Origin: Pollenia angustigena
Taxonomy: Eukaryota > Arthropoda > Insecta > Diptera > Polleniidae
Assembly (NCBI GenBank): GCA_930367215.1
Contig: OV884057.1
Location: forward strand, 105,983,284 to 106,047,283
Direction: 5' to 3'
Length of the DNA stretch: 64,000 bases
Shown: one piece after another, positions 32,207 to 41,950 of the stretch
Position numbering within the stretch: position 1 is the stretch's first letter
Layout of the letters: every line of letters begins with the position of its first letter
The notes under the pieces: generated by a model
The model's database searches: none
What the model was told of the DNA's origin: nothing
The model's input: only the letters and a program-made list of their open reading frames with translations
Made by a program: the position numbers and the translations under genes

Positions 32207-35078
32207 TTACATGTTTAAACTTAAAATAATATTACGTTTAATAACATTAACATTTAAAGAAAAATCTACAAAATTAAACATTTCATTAAAACAACAACAT
32301 AATTTCCTAAACGGGTCTGCCATCTCGTAGTTTGTTCTAAAAGTTTTAACATATAGTGGTTGATTAAATCTTAATGTGCGTTGAGGAACATTCAATGATA
32401 TTTTACTTAAAAGAAAATCTGATAAAACATTTCCGTTTAAAAGATTTACTAGAAATGAAACGTTAAGCATAATTCTTCGGCTTTTTAATGTTGGCAGTCG
32501 AATCAAAGCAAGTCGTGATGAATAAGATGGAAGCGCATAATAGCCTCTATAAGCATCTCTTAAACAAAAAAGTAAAAACTGTTTCTGAACAGATTCGATA
32601 AGATTAATGTGAACGTTATAGTAGGGGTCCCATACAATTGAGCCATACTCTAAAATCGGTCTTACAAGTGACATGAATAATTTTTTGGTAATAAAGGGGT
32701 CCTTAAATTCTTTTGCCCATCGTTTGATGAAAGCCAAGATTCCTCGAGCTTTATTAACAGCCATCATGATATGTTGTACAAAGTTTAATTTTCCATCCAA
32801 CAAAACACCAAGATCCATAATTACGTTTACTGATTCCAGTTTGTGACCACTGATATAATAGTGACCAAGAGCGTCACGCCTTCTCGAAAAAGTCATGTGC
32901 TTGCATTTTTTGAGGTTAAGTTCCATTAAATTAATGTTACACCAATTATAAAAATTATCCAAGTCCTTTTGGAGATAATTATTATCTGGTAAATGCTTGA
33001 GGCTTAAAAATATTTTAACATCGTCTGCGAACATCAGTATATTAGAATAATTTATTGCTTCAGGCAAATCGTTGATGAAAAGTAGAAATAAAATTGGGCC
33101 CAGATGACTTCCCTGCGGAACACCGGATTTTACTAAAATATTTCTTGAATTTGCAGAATTAAATTTAACGGACTGTGTTCTGCATAACAGATATGACTTT
33201 AACCAGCTTAAATAAGTATTATCGAAACCCATTTTATCCAATTTTTTAAGCAGAAGCTTGTGATTAACTTTATCAAAGGCTTTACTGAAGTCAGTATAAA
33301 TGACATCTGTTTGTTGACCAAGAGTAAATCCTTCATTAACCAAAATAGTTAATTGTAGAATGTTAGTCATAGCTGAAGATCCTTTACGAAAACCGTGTTG
33401 ATATGGCGTAAGGAGGGGAGATACTTGATGAACGAGAGAATCAGTAATACATTTTTCAAATAGTTTTGGAATAGCGTTTAATTTAGCTATGCCTCGATAA
33501 TTTATGATATTTGACTTATTACCAGATTTGAATAAAGGAATAAGAAACGATTCTTTCCAAATTCTAGGGAAGTAGCCATATTTTAAAGAAGTATTAAATA
33601 TAATTGATAAAGGTGTTGCAATAGCTGGTGCACAGTTTTTCAAAAGACAACTTGGTATGCCATCTGGACCACACGACAGTGAGGACTTGAAGTTTTTTAA
33701 ACATTTTATTATGTGCGTAGTGTCAAGTAATGGGAAAGATATTGTTTGAATGGAGTGAACATTAAATGGATAGGGTTCATCATCATCGTATTCGGCGTTA
33801 GAGTAAGTAGAGGCAAAAAATTCAGCGAATAAATTGCTAATGTCTGATTCATTGCTTGACTCTGTACTTAAATATTTCATAAATGATGGGGTGCCGTAAT
33901 TCTTCCTTTTTGAGTTAACAAACGTAAAGAACGACCTCGGATTACGATTGAAACTATGTTTCATTTTGGTTAAGTAGTTTTTGTACAGTTGAGCATTCAG
34001 CAAATTGTGTTCAGCACGAAGAACAGAGTATTTTCCATAATCAAATGCGTGGCCATATTTCTTGTATTTTTTATAATATTTATTTTTAAGATTTTTTAAG
34101 GCAGATAGTTGTTTAGAGTTCCAGGGTGGACCAGTTTGAGAACGTGGCGAATATTTTGGAATACATTCATCCATATATTGGTACATGGTTTCATAAAAAA
34201 TTTGAATCATTTTATCAACAGAATTCGTCAAACCATTTGGTATGGATAATAGTTGAAGCCAATTAGTATTATATAAACGATTGTTAAAATCCGCGTAATT
34301 TGTACGTTGGAAGCAGAATTTTTTTTCCTTTTTCGTAACATTTTTAGCGCAATTTAAACCTTGAACATTACAGCTTATTTCAATTGTGGGGTGGTATCGA
34401 TCTTCGGGCAGTGTAATTGGATCAACACGATTTACTGTGCATTCATTAGGTACGTTTACAAATACCAGATCAAGCAATTTTCTAAAAATATTGTAGACTC
34501 CGTTGATTTGGTGTAGACAAAGATTTGAAATATTACAAAATACATCGGCACCATTTTCATCAGAACTTATGGGTATGTAATTATAATTCTCAGGAGAGAA
34601 TTGCCAGCTAATTCGAGGTAAATTAAAATCACCAAAAACAAAAATGAGATCATCCGGATTAGTCTTTAAAGAAACTGTTTTAATTAAAGCAATGTGTTGC
34701 TGATAAATTAACAAATCTGATTGAGGAGGAATATACGAACAAGTAATAAAAACTTTTATGTGACTAATTTTCAGGACCACAGCGATAAATTCAATGTTAC
34801 AGGCTATATCAACTTTTAATTCCTCAGCTGAAAAGTCATTAGAGATCGCTATTAATACACCACCCCCAGTCGTATTTGTAATTCTATCTCGACGGAAGAC
34901 TTGAAAATTTTTGCAAAAAATTTCCGCATTTAAAAAGTTATTGTTAAGCCAGGTCTCGGTGAAGCAAATAATATGATTATTAAAGTCAAAGCTGTCTTGA
35001 TATAGTTTAGAGCATTTACTTTTTAATCCTCGAACATTTTGATAGATAATATTAAGTTGAATATCTCTAGTATTAATT
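32207..35078 (-). CDS. LINE ORF2: AP endonuclease and reverse transcriptase
   Basis: The frame is open for about 957 codons. The apurinic-type endonuclease begins with 'IYQNVRGLKSK' near 35045 (catalytic Asn), then 'CFTETWLNNN' near 34970 (catalytic Glu) and 'FGDFNLPRISW' near 34640 (Asp/Asn). The RT palm has 'GPDGIPSCLLKNC', 'YTDFSKAFDKVNHK', 'SGVPQGSHLGPILF' and the catalytic 'LMFADDVKIFL' near 33030. After the RT comes the usual helical domain ending in 'VRPILEYGSIVWDP'. The endonuclease nicks DNA and the RT copies the RNA from that nick. The first ATG (34780) lies inside the endonuclease, so initiation must be upstream. The frame runs directly from the ORF1 stop at 35077-35079, suggesting stop-restart coupling or use of a non-ATG codon. 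Confidence 0.88.
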
Positions 35079-35079
35079 A

Positions 35080-35700
35080 GTTTTTTTGGCTTGTTTGTTG
35101 GCGAGGTTGGAGATGTACAATATTATTTCCACGTTGGTTTATATTGTATTCGTATTCTCGGACTATAACATGATTTGGCCAGAATGACGGGTCAACCACA
35201 CGATCAAAAATATTAAACGGAACAGAAATTTTAAAAGACGTAATACTCCTCGCTTGTGAATAAGTGAATTTACGAACAGCAATGTCAGCATTTTGGTTAA
35301 GCTTTGATTTAATATAGAAATCAATATCATCAGCAGAAGTGTCGAATGCAAAGCGTGATATAAAAATTTGTTTTTTTGGAGGAACTACTCTTAATTCTCC
35401 ATGAGAACTAATATTGTTTACATTATTTATTAAAACTTCGGCATAATTTAAATTAGTTACAGGGTTGTTGTTGATGGAAGAACTAGAGGCGACAGGATTA
35501 TTTGATGGAGCATTATTTAATGGAGCATTTGGCAGATGGTTATATTTATTACAGCCTGTGGGGTGTTGATTTTTAAAACTTCTTCTGCAGCCTATAGGGT
35601 GTCTTTGAGATGAAGCTTTTTTGTTTTACAGCCTGTGGGGTGTTTTTGTTGTTGGAGTCTCCTTCTGTTACAGCCTATGGGGTGTTTACTTAGATGGAGA
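35080..35700 (-). pseudogene. LINE ORF1, partial
   Basis: The C-terminal part is clear: 'ELRVVPPKKQIFISRFAFD' near 35390, then 'RSITSFKISVPFNIFDRVV' and 'PSFWPNHVIVREY', ending in a stop at 35077-35079. This resembles the C-terminal region of ORF1 proteins in arthropod CR1/Jockey-type LINEs, which bind element RNA. Towards the 5' edge (35530-35690) the motif HPxGC recurs four times in shifted frames; it may be a relic of a Cys/His repeat. The N-terminus is missing or frame-shifted. Confidence 0.65.
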
Positions 35701-35707
35701 TCCTTTA

Positions 35708-35720
35708 ACGTTGGGCGCCA
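35708..35720 (-). promoter_or_regulatory. Errantivirus primer-binding site (tRNA-Lys type)
   Basis: On the minus strand TGGCGCCCAACGT follows the LTR end immediately. This matches the 3' end of a tRNA-Lys, the usual primer. It fixes the LTR boundary at 35721. The LINE begins within the same few bases. Confidence 0.85.
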
Positions 35721-36064
35721 ATTATAACTTTGGAAGTTATTTTTGTAAAAAAAAAACAATTTTTTAATTCACTTTTTAAAAGAAACCACTTTATTGATTC
35801 ATTATTAAATTTGAACTAAACTTAAGAATTTTATTTTTAATCATACAATAACTTAAAACTAAATATTATTTGCATGGTAATCAAAATGACACGCTGTTGT
35901 TATTTTGCAATATTGATTATTCGGAATTCTATTGACACGCGCTGTTGTTGTTTGGGCAATACTGCTTACTTGAGAGTTTATTTACCTGTCTGCGTTTATG
36001 TCAGCAATCTAATTATTGTGAAACATTTTTGTAATAGGGGCATTCAACGTTTCTTGCGTTAACA
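35721..36064 (-). repeat. Errantivirus 5' LTR
   Basis: It is 344 bp, the same as 25132-25475. Followed on the right by TATATAA, the target duplication. Near-identity of the LTRs indicates a recent insertion. Confidence 0.9.
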
Positions 36065-36071
36065 TATATAA

Positions 36072-36542
36072 ATATAACTTAAGTAAATGGTAAAATTCTT
36101 CCTTAACACGTCGGTATATACAACTATCAAATCGGTTAGACAATGGGTAATTTATGAGCAAAATACTCAAAAAATGGGCTAAAAAACATCAAAATTTTAT
36201 TAAAAACCTAAATTTTAGGGCTGCCATATGGATATGACTTATATACCAAAATATCGGAAATTTTTATGAGTTATAACCGAAATACTGGGGTCTAATCACC
36301 GCATACGATATCGAGCAAAATTGATCGAAATTATTTATTTTGGCATCTTGAAACTCGATATCGAATGAAATTTATTGAATTTTAAATAATAGCATTCGAC
36401 ATCGAGTAACTCGACATTACGTTTATCGAGTTTTCATTCGATACGCCAGTGTATATCGTATGCAAAAAAATTCAATATTTTATTCGATACGATAGTATCG
36501 AATGCGGTGATTAGACCCCTGAATTCCAAAAAATTACCCTTT
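36072..36542 (+). mobile_element. DINE-like repeat, part to the right of the errantivirus
   Basis: Continues the DINE sequence of 24326-25131. The block 36190-36286 plus 36520-36540 is a diverged copy of 24820-25060 (shared TTTTAGGGCTGCCATATG and ACCAAAATATCGGAAATTTT), so DINE interiors are tandemly repeated here. The copy is interrupted by the MITE at 36287. Confidence 0.6.
36287..36519. mobile_element. MITE (233 bp) with GGGGTCTAATCACC ends
   Basis: The ends GGGGTCTAATCACCGCAT and its inverted match (ATGCGGTGATTAGACCCC) bracket a region rich in ATCGA/TCGAT. The sister DINE segment at about 25040-25050 reads through the site ('CGAAATACTGAATCCCC'), so the insertion is directly visible. Only 1-3 bp appear duplicated. 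Confidence 0.75.
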
Positions 36543-36785
36543 TTATACCCTTCACCGAAGGTAAAAAAGGTATATAACTGTAATTTCTACAATATTGATC
36601 CTACACCCTATAAAGTATATATATTCTGGGCCCTTATGAAAACCGAAGTTCAAAACCGGTTGTCTCTTATTTTAAAAAATATTAACCAGTTTTATTTAGT
36701 TTTTGTCTAGTTGCTCTGTATTCTGCTCGCACAATGGTGAAGGTATATAAGATTCGGCACAGCCGAATATACCACTCTTACTTGT
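36543..36785 (+). mobile_element. Short complete DINE-1/Helentron-like copy
   Basis: It starts TATACCCTTCACCGAAGG and keeps the CCCTATAAAGTATATATATT block. It ends with the hairpin TTCGGCACAGCCGAA followed by TATACCACTCTTACTTG. A terminal hairpin just before a fixed 3' end, with T-rich flanks and no duplication, is the DINE/Helitron pattern. At 243 bp it is an internally deleted copy lying head-to-tail with the larger one. Confidence 0.7.
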
Positions 36786-37119
36786 TTTACATAATGTTGT
36801 AGAAACTTAAATATAACTACTGTTATAAAAATTTGTAAAAAAAAAAAAAAAAAAAAAAAATTTATCATTTCCTGATCTAACGTTATTTTGTTTTGGTTTA
36901 TTGCATTGGCACTCGCATGGCCTTCTACTTTTGCATCTGCGATGCCCATCTTAAGTTGTTCTAATGTTAGTTCTATTCTGTCTTTCTCAGTTATCTGAAA
37001 GGTATGTAGTTCTAGACTCATTACCTATATTGTTAAGTGTTCTATAGTACTTCTTTTTTTTTAAATGTTTTCCAACCTTGTTCTTAAAGCTTTTTTATTT
37101 TATTAATTAATTTTCCTTT
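36786..37119 (-). pseudogene. Gypsy-2 gag N-terminal part plus spacer
   Basis: The minus-strand frame from ATG at 37021 reads 'RIELTLEQLKMGIADAKVEG' and 'TLDQEMI' and then enters a run of about 22 A (36838-36860), where coding is lost. The helical start fits the beginning of the Gag whose capsid part lies at 23317-24115. 36786-36837 has no recognisable content, and 37022-37119 is an AT-rich spacer. Confidence 0.55.
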
Positions 37120-37404
37120 TTACTCTCCTTTGCTTATATTTATAATATTTTGGAGTTCCTGGCACTCTTTATGGAAACGGCGTTTCCGACCTCCTCGCTT
37201 TTTTTGGGTTGTTATTTGGACTGTTGTTTCCTTTTTCTTAATTTGCCTTCTTTTATATTCCTCAATAGTAAGAGGTTTTGGCCCCGCTGTTATCGGTGTT
37301 GGAGTGTATACTGGTGGTTCTTCTATGTTGTTACCAGCAGGAACATATTCCAGTAATTCCTCCCATTTTTGGAATATTTTATTTATTTCTTCTTGTGTAC
37401 TCAT
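37120..37404 (-). CDS. Small basic ORF at the 5' end of Gypsy-2 (94 aa)
   Basis: An ATG-started open frame of 94 codons lies between the primer-binding site and gag. The first half is acidic (NKIFQKWEELLEY) and the second strongly basic (EYKRRQIKKKET, KKRGGRKRRFHKE). I do not recognise a family. Its position matches the extra 5' ORF of some insect Gypsy elements; a nucleic-acid-binding role would be a guess. It is the only Gypsy-2 frame without a visible lesion. Confidence 0.5.
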   Translation of the reverse strand: MSTQEEINKIFQKWEELLEYVPAGNNIEEPPVYTPTPITAGPKPLTIEEYKRRQIKKKETTVQITTQKKRGGRKRRFHKECQELQNIINISKGE

Positions 37405-37538
37405 GGGTTGGTGATAACAAAAACAAACAAAAATGGCAATAGTCTTCTATCTAAATCCCTTTGAAAATGCAGGATCAAAATAAGCATTTAGAAGAAAAAT
37501 AAATAAAAAATACCAAGAAAAATAGCAGGATCTAAAAT

Positions 37539-37551
37539 AGCAGGATCGCCA
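37539..37551 (-). promoter_or_regulatory. Putative Gypsy-2 primer-binding site
   Basis: On the minus strand TGGCGATCCTGCT immediately follows an LTR end TTTACA. The TGG start and position are right; the matching tRNA is not identified. Part of it is repeated nearby as AATAGCAGGATC. Confidence 0.5.
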
Positions 37552-38057
37552 TGTAAAGGAATTGGTGTGTATGTGTATGTGTTAGTATTATGTTAGCACT
37601 ACTGCCGTCATGGGTACGAGCATCAAAATGCCCTTTTTGAGAATCAAAGTCACTTTATTGAAGTTGAAATCAATTCTGATTTATTTAGACAAATATACTA
37701 GCTTATATACTAAATTTATTCTATAGGTTAGCATTAATTTGGGCTACAAACAAATCACTAATTGATTTGCTGTTCCCGTGAGACTTTGTGATTGAATCAA
37801 AATTCCAAGGCACGTGAAAGACTTCAATGCGACAATAATAAAAAAAAAGAATTCAATTTAGGATTCATATTACAAGTCGTTCGCATGCCACACAGTATTA
37901 CAATTTTATTTCACACAGCATTTGATACAAAAAAATTTAATGCTCATTAGTGCTGACCAACATAAAATTAAAACAAGTTCATTGGCTTAAAAACTTAACT
38001 TACTTAAATGTAAACAACTAATGATACAGTGCTTGCTCTAAGTATGCATACACTACA
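37552..38057 (-). repeat. Gypsy-2 5' LTR (506 bp)
   Basis: In element orientation it begins TGTAGTGTATGCATAC and ends TTTACA (TG...CA). The 440 bp nearest the start match 5336-5775 closely. The distal 65 bp contain the intact TTA site that is occupied by the 2832-5322 element in the other LTR. Confidence 0.8.
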
Positions 38058-39749
38058 CTTTATGATTGCACAAGGTATTCATCCATATTCAGATGACAAC
38101 ATGTTATGACTTGCCGTAATGTTGAAATTCCCCTTGATGTTGGATACAAAAACAAGGCTCATGTAATACAGTTACTCGCCTTTGCACGTAAAAAATTGCC
38201 ACCCAAGTCAGAAACCATAGTATGGGCGCGAATGGAGGGAGATTGTGAGGACAACAATAGTGTATGGGTGGTAGAGCCAGCATCAATAACAGATGACATA
38301 GTAACAGCTAATGCCCTCGTTAAAACCAACAACAGCTTAGTTTATGTAAGAGTTTTTAATTTACTAAACAGCGAAAAGGTCCTTACGCAGAACTTTAAGA
38401 TTGGACAATGTGCTTCAACAGAGGCAATAATAAGTTGCGATGAACATCCAGATGCTGCTAAAAAGAGTACCAAGGACCAGGAATTACTAGAGGAACATGT
38501 GCGGAAATGGACCGAAAAACTGAGGCCGCCCGAGAGAAATAAGGCTAAACAATTACTAGAGAAATATGCCTTTATCTTTGCCTCGAAAGGTAAAAATCAG
38601 GGCCGGACGTCAATAGTGAAACACGAAATTAACACCGGCAACGCTAAGCCAATAAAACAGGCCCCAAGAAGCATTCCTCTAGCAAAACGTAATGAAGTTA
38701 TAGACATGGTTAATGAAATGGAACAGGACGGCATAATTAAACCATCATCAAGTCCCTGGAGCTCTCTGGTGGTTTTGGTAAAGAAGAAAGATGGAAGTAC
38801 TAGGTTCTGCGTAGACTACAGGAAACTAAATGATGTCACCAAAATGGACAGTTATCCATTGCCTAGGATTGACGACACCCTGGACACGTTAGCCGGAACA
38901 GAATGGTTTTCTACATTAGATCTGCAGAGCGGCTATTGGCAAGTAGAAATTGCAGACAAGGATAAAGAGAAAACTGCCTTTAGGGCAAGTGATGGCTTAT
39001 GGCAGTTTAATGTAATGCCATTTGGGCTCTGTAATACTCCGGCTACATCCGGGCGTTTGATGGAACAGGTGTTGACATGTTTGGTGTACCATGATGACAT
39101 AATTGTCATGGGAAAAACATTTGATGAACACCTGAAAAACCTCGAAGAGGTGTTGAAACGTATATCTACAGCCGGACTCAAGTTAAGTGTCAAGAAATGT
39201 TCGCTGTTCCAGAAAGAAGTAAAATACCTAGGGCATCGTGTAACATCTGATGGCATTTCAACAGACGAAGAAAAAATACGAGCAGTTATGGATTGGCCTC
39301 CCCCTAAAAATCTACATGAGCTACGCAGCTTTTTAGGCTTATGTTCATACTACAGGCGTTTTGTACCGAATTTAGCCAATATTGCTGCAAGTCTGCATGA
39401 ATTGACCAAAAAGGCGCAGGCATATGACTGGGGTGAAGCACAGGAACGGGTATTCCAGAAGCTAAAAGAATTATTGTGCTCAGCACCAATTTTGGCTGAT
39501 CCAATCGTGGGCGAAAAATTTGTGCTAGATACTGATGCGAGCGGATTCGGAATTAGAGGTGTGCTGTCCCAAGTGGCCAACGGTGTAGAGAAAGTCGTAG
39601 GCTATTACAGTCGAATACTTTCGAAACCTGAGAGAAGTTACTGCGTGACTCGGCGAGAGCTTCTGGCAGTACTTGAGTGCATAAAACATTTTCACAAATA
39701 TTTGTATGGTCAAGAAGACCCTGTAAGCTGGAATGCAAGAATTGCGTAA
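38058..39749 (+). pseudogene. Gypsy-1 pol: end of protease, reverse transcriptase, RNase H
   Basis: The frame resumes with the protease C-terminal segment ('MIAQGIHPYSDD') and a ~150-residue linker. The RT carries 'FCVDYRKLNDVTKM', 'STLDLQSGYWQVEI' and 'FNVMPFGLCNTPATS'. The catalytic box near 39087 reads YHDD where Gypsy enzymes have a hydrophobic residue (YLDD or YVDD), and about eight residues normally before it are missing. The thumb ('YLGHRVTSDGISTDEEK') and RNase H ('LDTDASGFGIRGVLSQ') follow. The frame stops at 39749 in the middle of RNase H, before the TDH block. Reverse transcription by this copy is unlikely. Confidence 0.85.
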
Positions 39750-40853
39750 GGGCTGAAGGAAAATAAAACATCTGTTAAGTTGGTCTATTGCAGATAGAAT
39801 CCCATGAAGACTGGTCGATGGCGCAGAAAAATGATCCCATTTTAGCAAAAATTCTGAAAGCTAAGGAGGATGACAGAACCCGCCCGAAACGAAATTTCGT
39901 CTGAAAGTCCACTGATGAAAGCATACTGGGCTCTGTGGAACAGCCTTCAAGTAGTAAATGGCTGCTTATACCGTACGTGGGAAAGTACTGACGGAAAATC
40001 AGTTAAAAACCTTATAGTAGTGCCATCGGCGAAAGTCAAAGAAGTTCTTAGTGAATTTCATAACGATCCTAGCGGCGGTCATCTGGGTGTGACGAAAACC
40101 CTAGAAAAATTAAAACAACGCTTCTACTGGGTTGGCTGCCAACAGGCTGTAGCTGATTGGATAACAAATTGCGCACAATGCATTGCCGCCAAAGGTCCAG
40201 TAAGGAGAAGTCGTGGACCACTACAACAGTATAATTCAGTAAGGACAATGGTAGACGTATTCGTGAACAATTGGGTGTTGAAAGATTTAACCGTACATAA
40301 GAGGAACATTTGCGAAAAGTGGTCAGCACACAACAAAAAGACTGGCATGAACACATTTCAAAATTCTTGTTGGCGTATAGATCAGCTGTTCACGACTCCA
40401 CCTCTCGTACACCCGCCAAAATTGTGTTTGGAATAGAGCTCAGACTACCAGGAGATCTAGAGTTTGGTGTTAAGCCTATACCAACGGGTGAAAACAATGA
40501 AGGCTCCACCTCACAAGAACAAGAAACTCTTAATGAACTTCATGAATTTGTACGAAACCGTATTAAGTTGTCTAGTGACAAGATGTAAGCCAGATACGAT
40601 CCAGCGGCAAATTCGGAAGGATTCAAGGAGGGCCAGTAAGTTTTGCTTTTTAGCCCCCAACGTAAGAAAGGATTATCTCCCAAATTACAGACACATTGGG
40701 ACGGGCAATATAAGGTGATAAAGAAATTAAATGATGTTGTATACCGAATACAGAAATACAAAAGTCCAAGAGCTAAAATGAAAGTTGTTCATTTAGAACG
40801 ATTAGCCCCTTATGGAAGAGGTAATTCTGAGCCTATTCGGGACGAACAGGCTT
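39750..40853 (+). pseudogene. Gypsy-1 integrase with core deletion
   Basis: The zinc-binding domain is complete near 40055-40190: 'FHNDPSGGHLGVTKTL' with both His, then 'CAQCIAAKGP' with both Cys. After 'GPLQQYNSVRTMV' the sequence jumps to 'DVFVNNWVL', so the segments with the first and second catalytic Asp are absent or scrambled. 'HISKFLLAYRSAVHDSTSRTP', near 40345 in another frame, marks the end of the core. The C-terminal domain ('LQTHWDGQYKVIKKLNDVVYR', quoted in part) continues to the stop at 40855 in further frames. At least three frame changes occur. Confidence 0.8.
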
Positions 40854-40866
40854 AAGTGGGGGGCAG
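40854..40866 (+). promoter_or_regulatory. Gypsy-1 polypurine tract
   Basis: AAGTGGGGGGCAG lies directly before the LTR start TGTTACG, right behind the end of pol. There is no room for an env gene. Confidence 0.75.
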
Positions 40867-41469
40867 TGTTACGAAAGTAACTTTAGTTAAGAATTAGTTG
40901 TAATTATTGGTTAAGAATTAGATGAATTTATGTATTTATCTTGTATTTATTAGTTGTTTTGTATTCATAAGTAATTTTAATAGTTTACATTGTTATTAAA
41001 AATGTTTATGATTTAGTACACTTCAATCCCAATGTGCAGAAAGCGCTAGAAATGACCGTTAAAAAAGCTTTAGTATAAGTGGTGAAATTATGTAAACCTA
41101 AGTGCCGCCATAAATCATAATAGACGATAGAGTGGTGAATAAGTAAAGACTCGAACCTTCGAGAAACATTTCGAATGTTCTAGATGGGTAAATTACAGTA
41201 TTAATACTTGCGGCGGCTAGCACCAAAAAACAGTATTAGTTCAGACTTTGTCAAGTTTACTATAAACATTGAAGTGTGTTGATAACAATAGTGAGTTGTA
41301 AATAAAAGCTGTAAATTTCGGTTGTTAAAGTGACTAAGTTCTTAATAAATAAGTGTTATACATTAAAGTCTTGTGTGTATTTAATTTTATTAAAGTGCAA
41401 TAAAGAACTCGAAACGGTTTATTACAAAGGAAATAAACCAAAACGTTATTGAAAGGCAGTAACGTAACA
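40867..41469 (+). repeat. Gypsy-1 3' LTR (603 bp)
   Basis: It starts TGTTACGAAAG and ends GTAACGTAACA, so the termini TGTTACG/CGTAACA form a 7-bp inverted repeat. AATAAA-type signals (for example near 41301 and 41343) may act in polyadenylation. No second copy is in the window. Confidence 0.8.
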
Positions 41470-41514
41470 ATAAGATGCAAAATCCCCTGGACAAGTATGT
41501 TTGCCTCTGGTCGT

Positions 41515-41950
41515 CAAAAGGCTTTTATTTTTTAAATGCGCTAAAAAGTAAAAAATTAATTAAAATTTAAAAACCTTTTTAAAACAAGCTTTTATTTGAA
41601 TGCGCTAAAAGTAAAAAAAAAAACTATTTTTTGTTTTAAAACTTTGGGTATCAACTTATAACGTCATTACACAATTTATATTATATAAAAGCTTCTCGCG
41701 AGATTAATTTGTGCAGAAAAACATGTAAATAAATACTTGATTTTAACTATTAAAATTTTCAAACCAAGTAAATAAAAGTACTTAAATCTTTCCATAAGCT
41801 TTTATATCATATAAATTGTGTAATGACTTTATAAGTTGATAGTAAAAGTTTTAAAGCAAAAAATATTTTTTTTTTCTTTTAAGCGCATTCAAATAAAAGC
41901 TTGTTTTCTAAAAAGGTTTTTTATTTTAAATTTATTTTTCATTTATTTTT
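41515..41950. repeat. Fold-back inverted repeat, arms of ~170 bp
   Basis: The left arm (about 41530-41695) and right arm (about 41795-41945) are inverted copies sharing AAGCTTTTATTTGAATGCGC and TCATTACACAATTTATAT with their complements. The loop of about 100 bp is unrelated. Termini are too AT-rich to define a target duplication. No coding. Confidence 0.7.

Larger units (their letters stand above)
32112..35706 (-). mobile_element. Non-LTR retrotransposon (CR1/Jockey-type LINE), 5'-truncated, in the errantivirus leader
   Basis: It is about 3.6 kb with a partial ORF1, a full-length-looking ORF2 (endonuclease plus RT) and a tail of AATA repeats (32114-32137). A 5-bp direct repeat AACGT occurs at both edges (about 32107-32111 and 35707-35711). 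Removing the LINE joins the primer-binding site TGGCGCCCAACGT to the leader. It is in the same orientation as the errantivirus. 5' truncation is inferred because ORF1 is open at its left edge without a clear start. Confidence 0.85.
25132..36064 (-). mobile_element. Errantivirus (Gypsy-lineage endogenous retrovirus) with env, itself hit by a LINE
   Basis: Two 344-bp LTRs look near-identical. A tRNA-Lys-type primer-binding site, gag, pol and env follow in order on the minus strand, and a polypurine tract precedes the 3' LTR. The direct repeat TATATAA flanks the element (25125-25131 and 36065-36071); insect errantiviruses favour TATATA targets. Gag and env frames are open; pol has one stop in the protease. 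A LINE of 3.6 kb separates the primer-binding site from the leader. It is one of the youngest insertions in the window. Confidence 0.9.
2825..38057 (-). mobile_element. Gypsy-2: Ty3/Gypsy LTR retrotransposon inserted in Gypsy-1 pol, shattered by nested insertions
   Basis: LTRs lie at 37552-38057 (5' LTR in element orientation) and about 2825-5775 (3' LTR, itself interrupted). Between them, on the minus strand from right to left, are a primer-binding site, a small basic ORF, gag pieces, an Asn-rich Gag tail, protease, RT, RNase H, and an integrase with zinc-binding, DDE and C-terminal parts. Gene order is the normal Gypsy order. At least nine later insertions separate the parts. No intact frame survives, apart possibly from the small 5' ORF. 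Family assignment within Gypsy is unresolved. Confidence 0.85.
1..41469 (+). mobile_element. Gypsy-1: outer Ty3/Gypsy LTR retrotransposon, 5' LTR outside the window, heavily interrupted
   Basis: Gag, protease, reverse transcriptase, RNase H, integrase and a 3' LTR occur in the canonical Gypsy order on the plus strand, but the parts are far apart: gag and protease at 4-2831, the rest from 38058 on. The protease frame stops being recognisable near 2825, and the same polyprotein resumes at about 38059, so everything between is later insertion. A hAT derivative also splits gag at 57-1246. Frameshifts, stops and an integrase-core deletion show it is dead. The 5' LTR must lie left of position 1, so LTR divergence cannot be used to date it. 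Confidence 0.85.
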
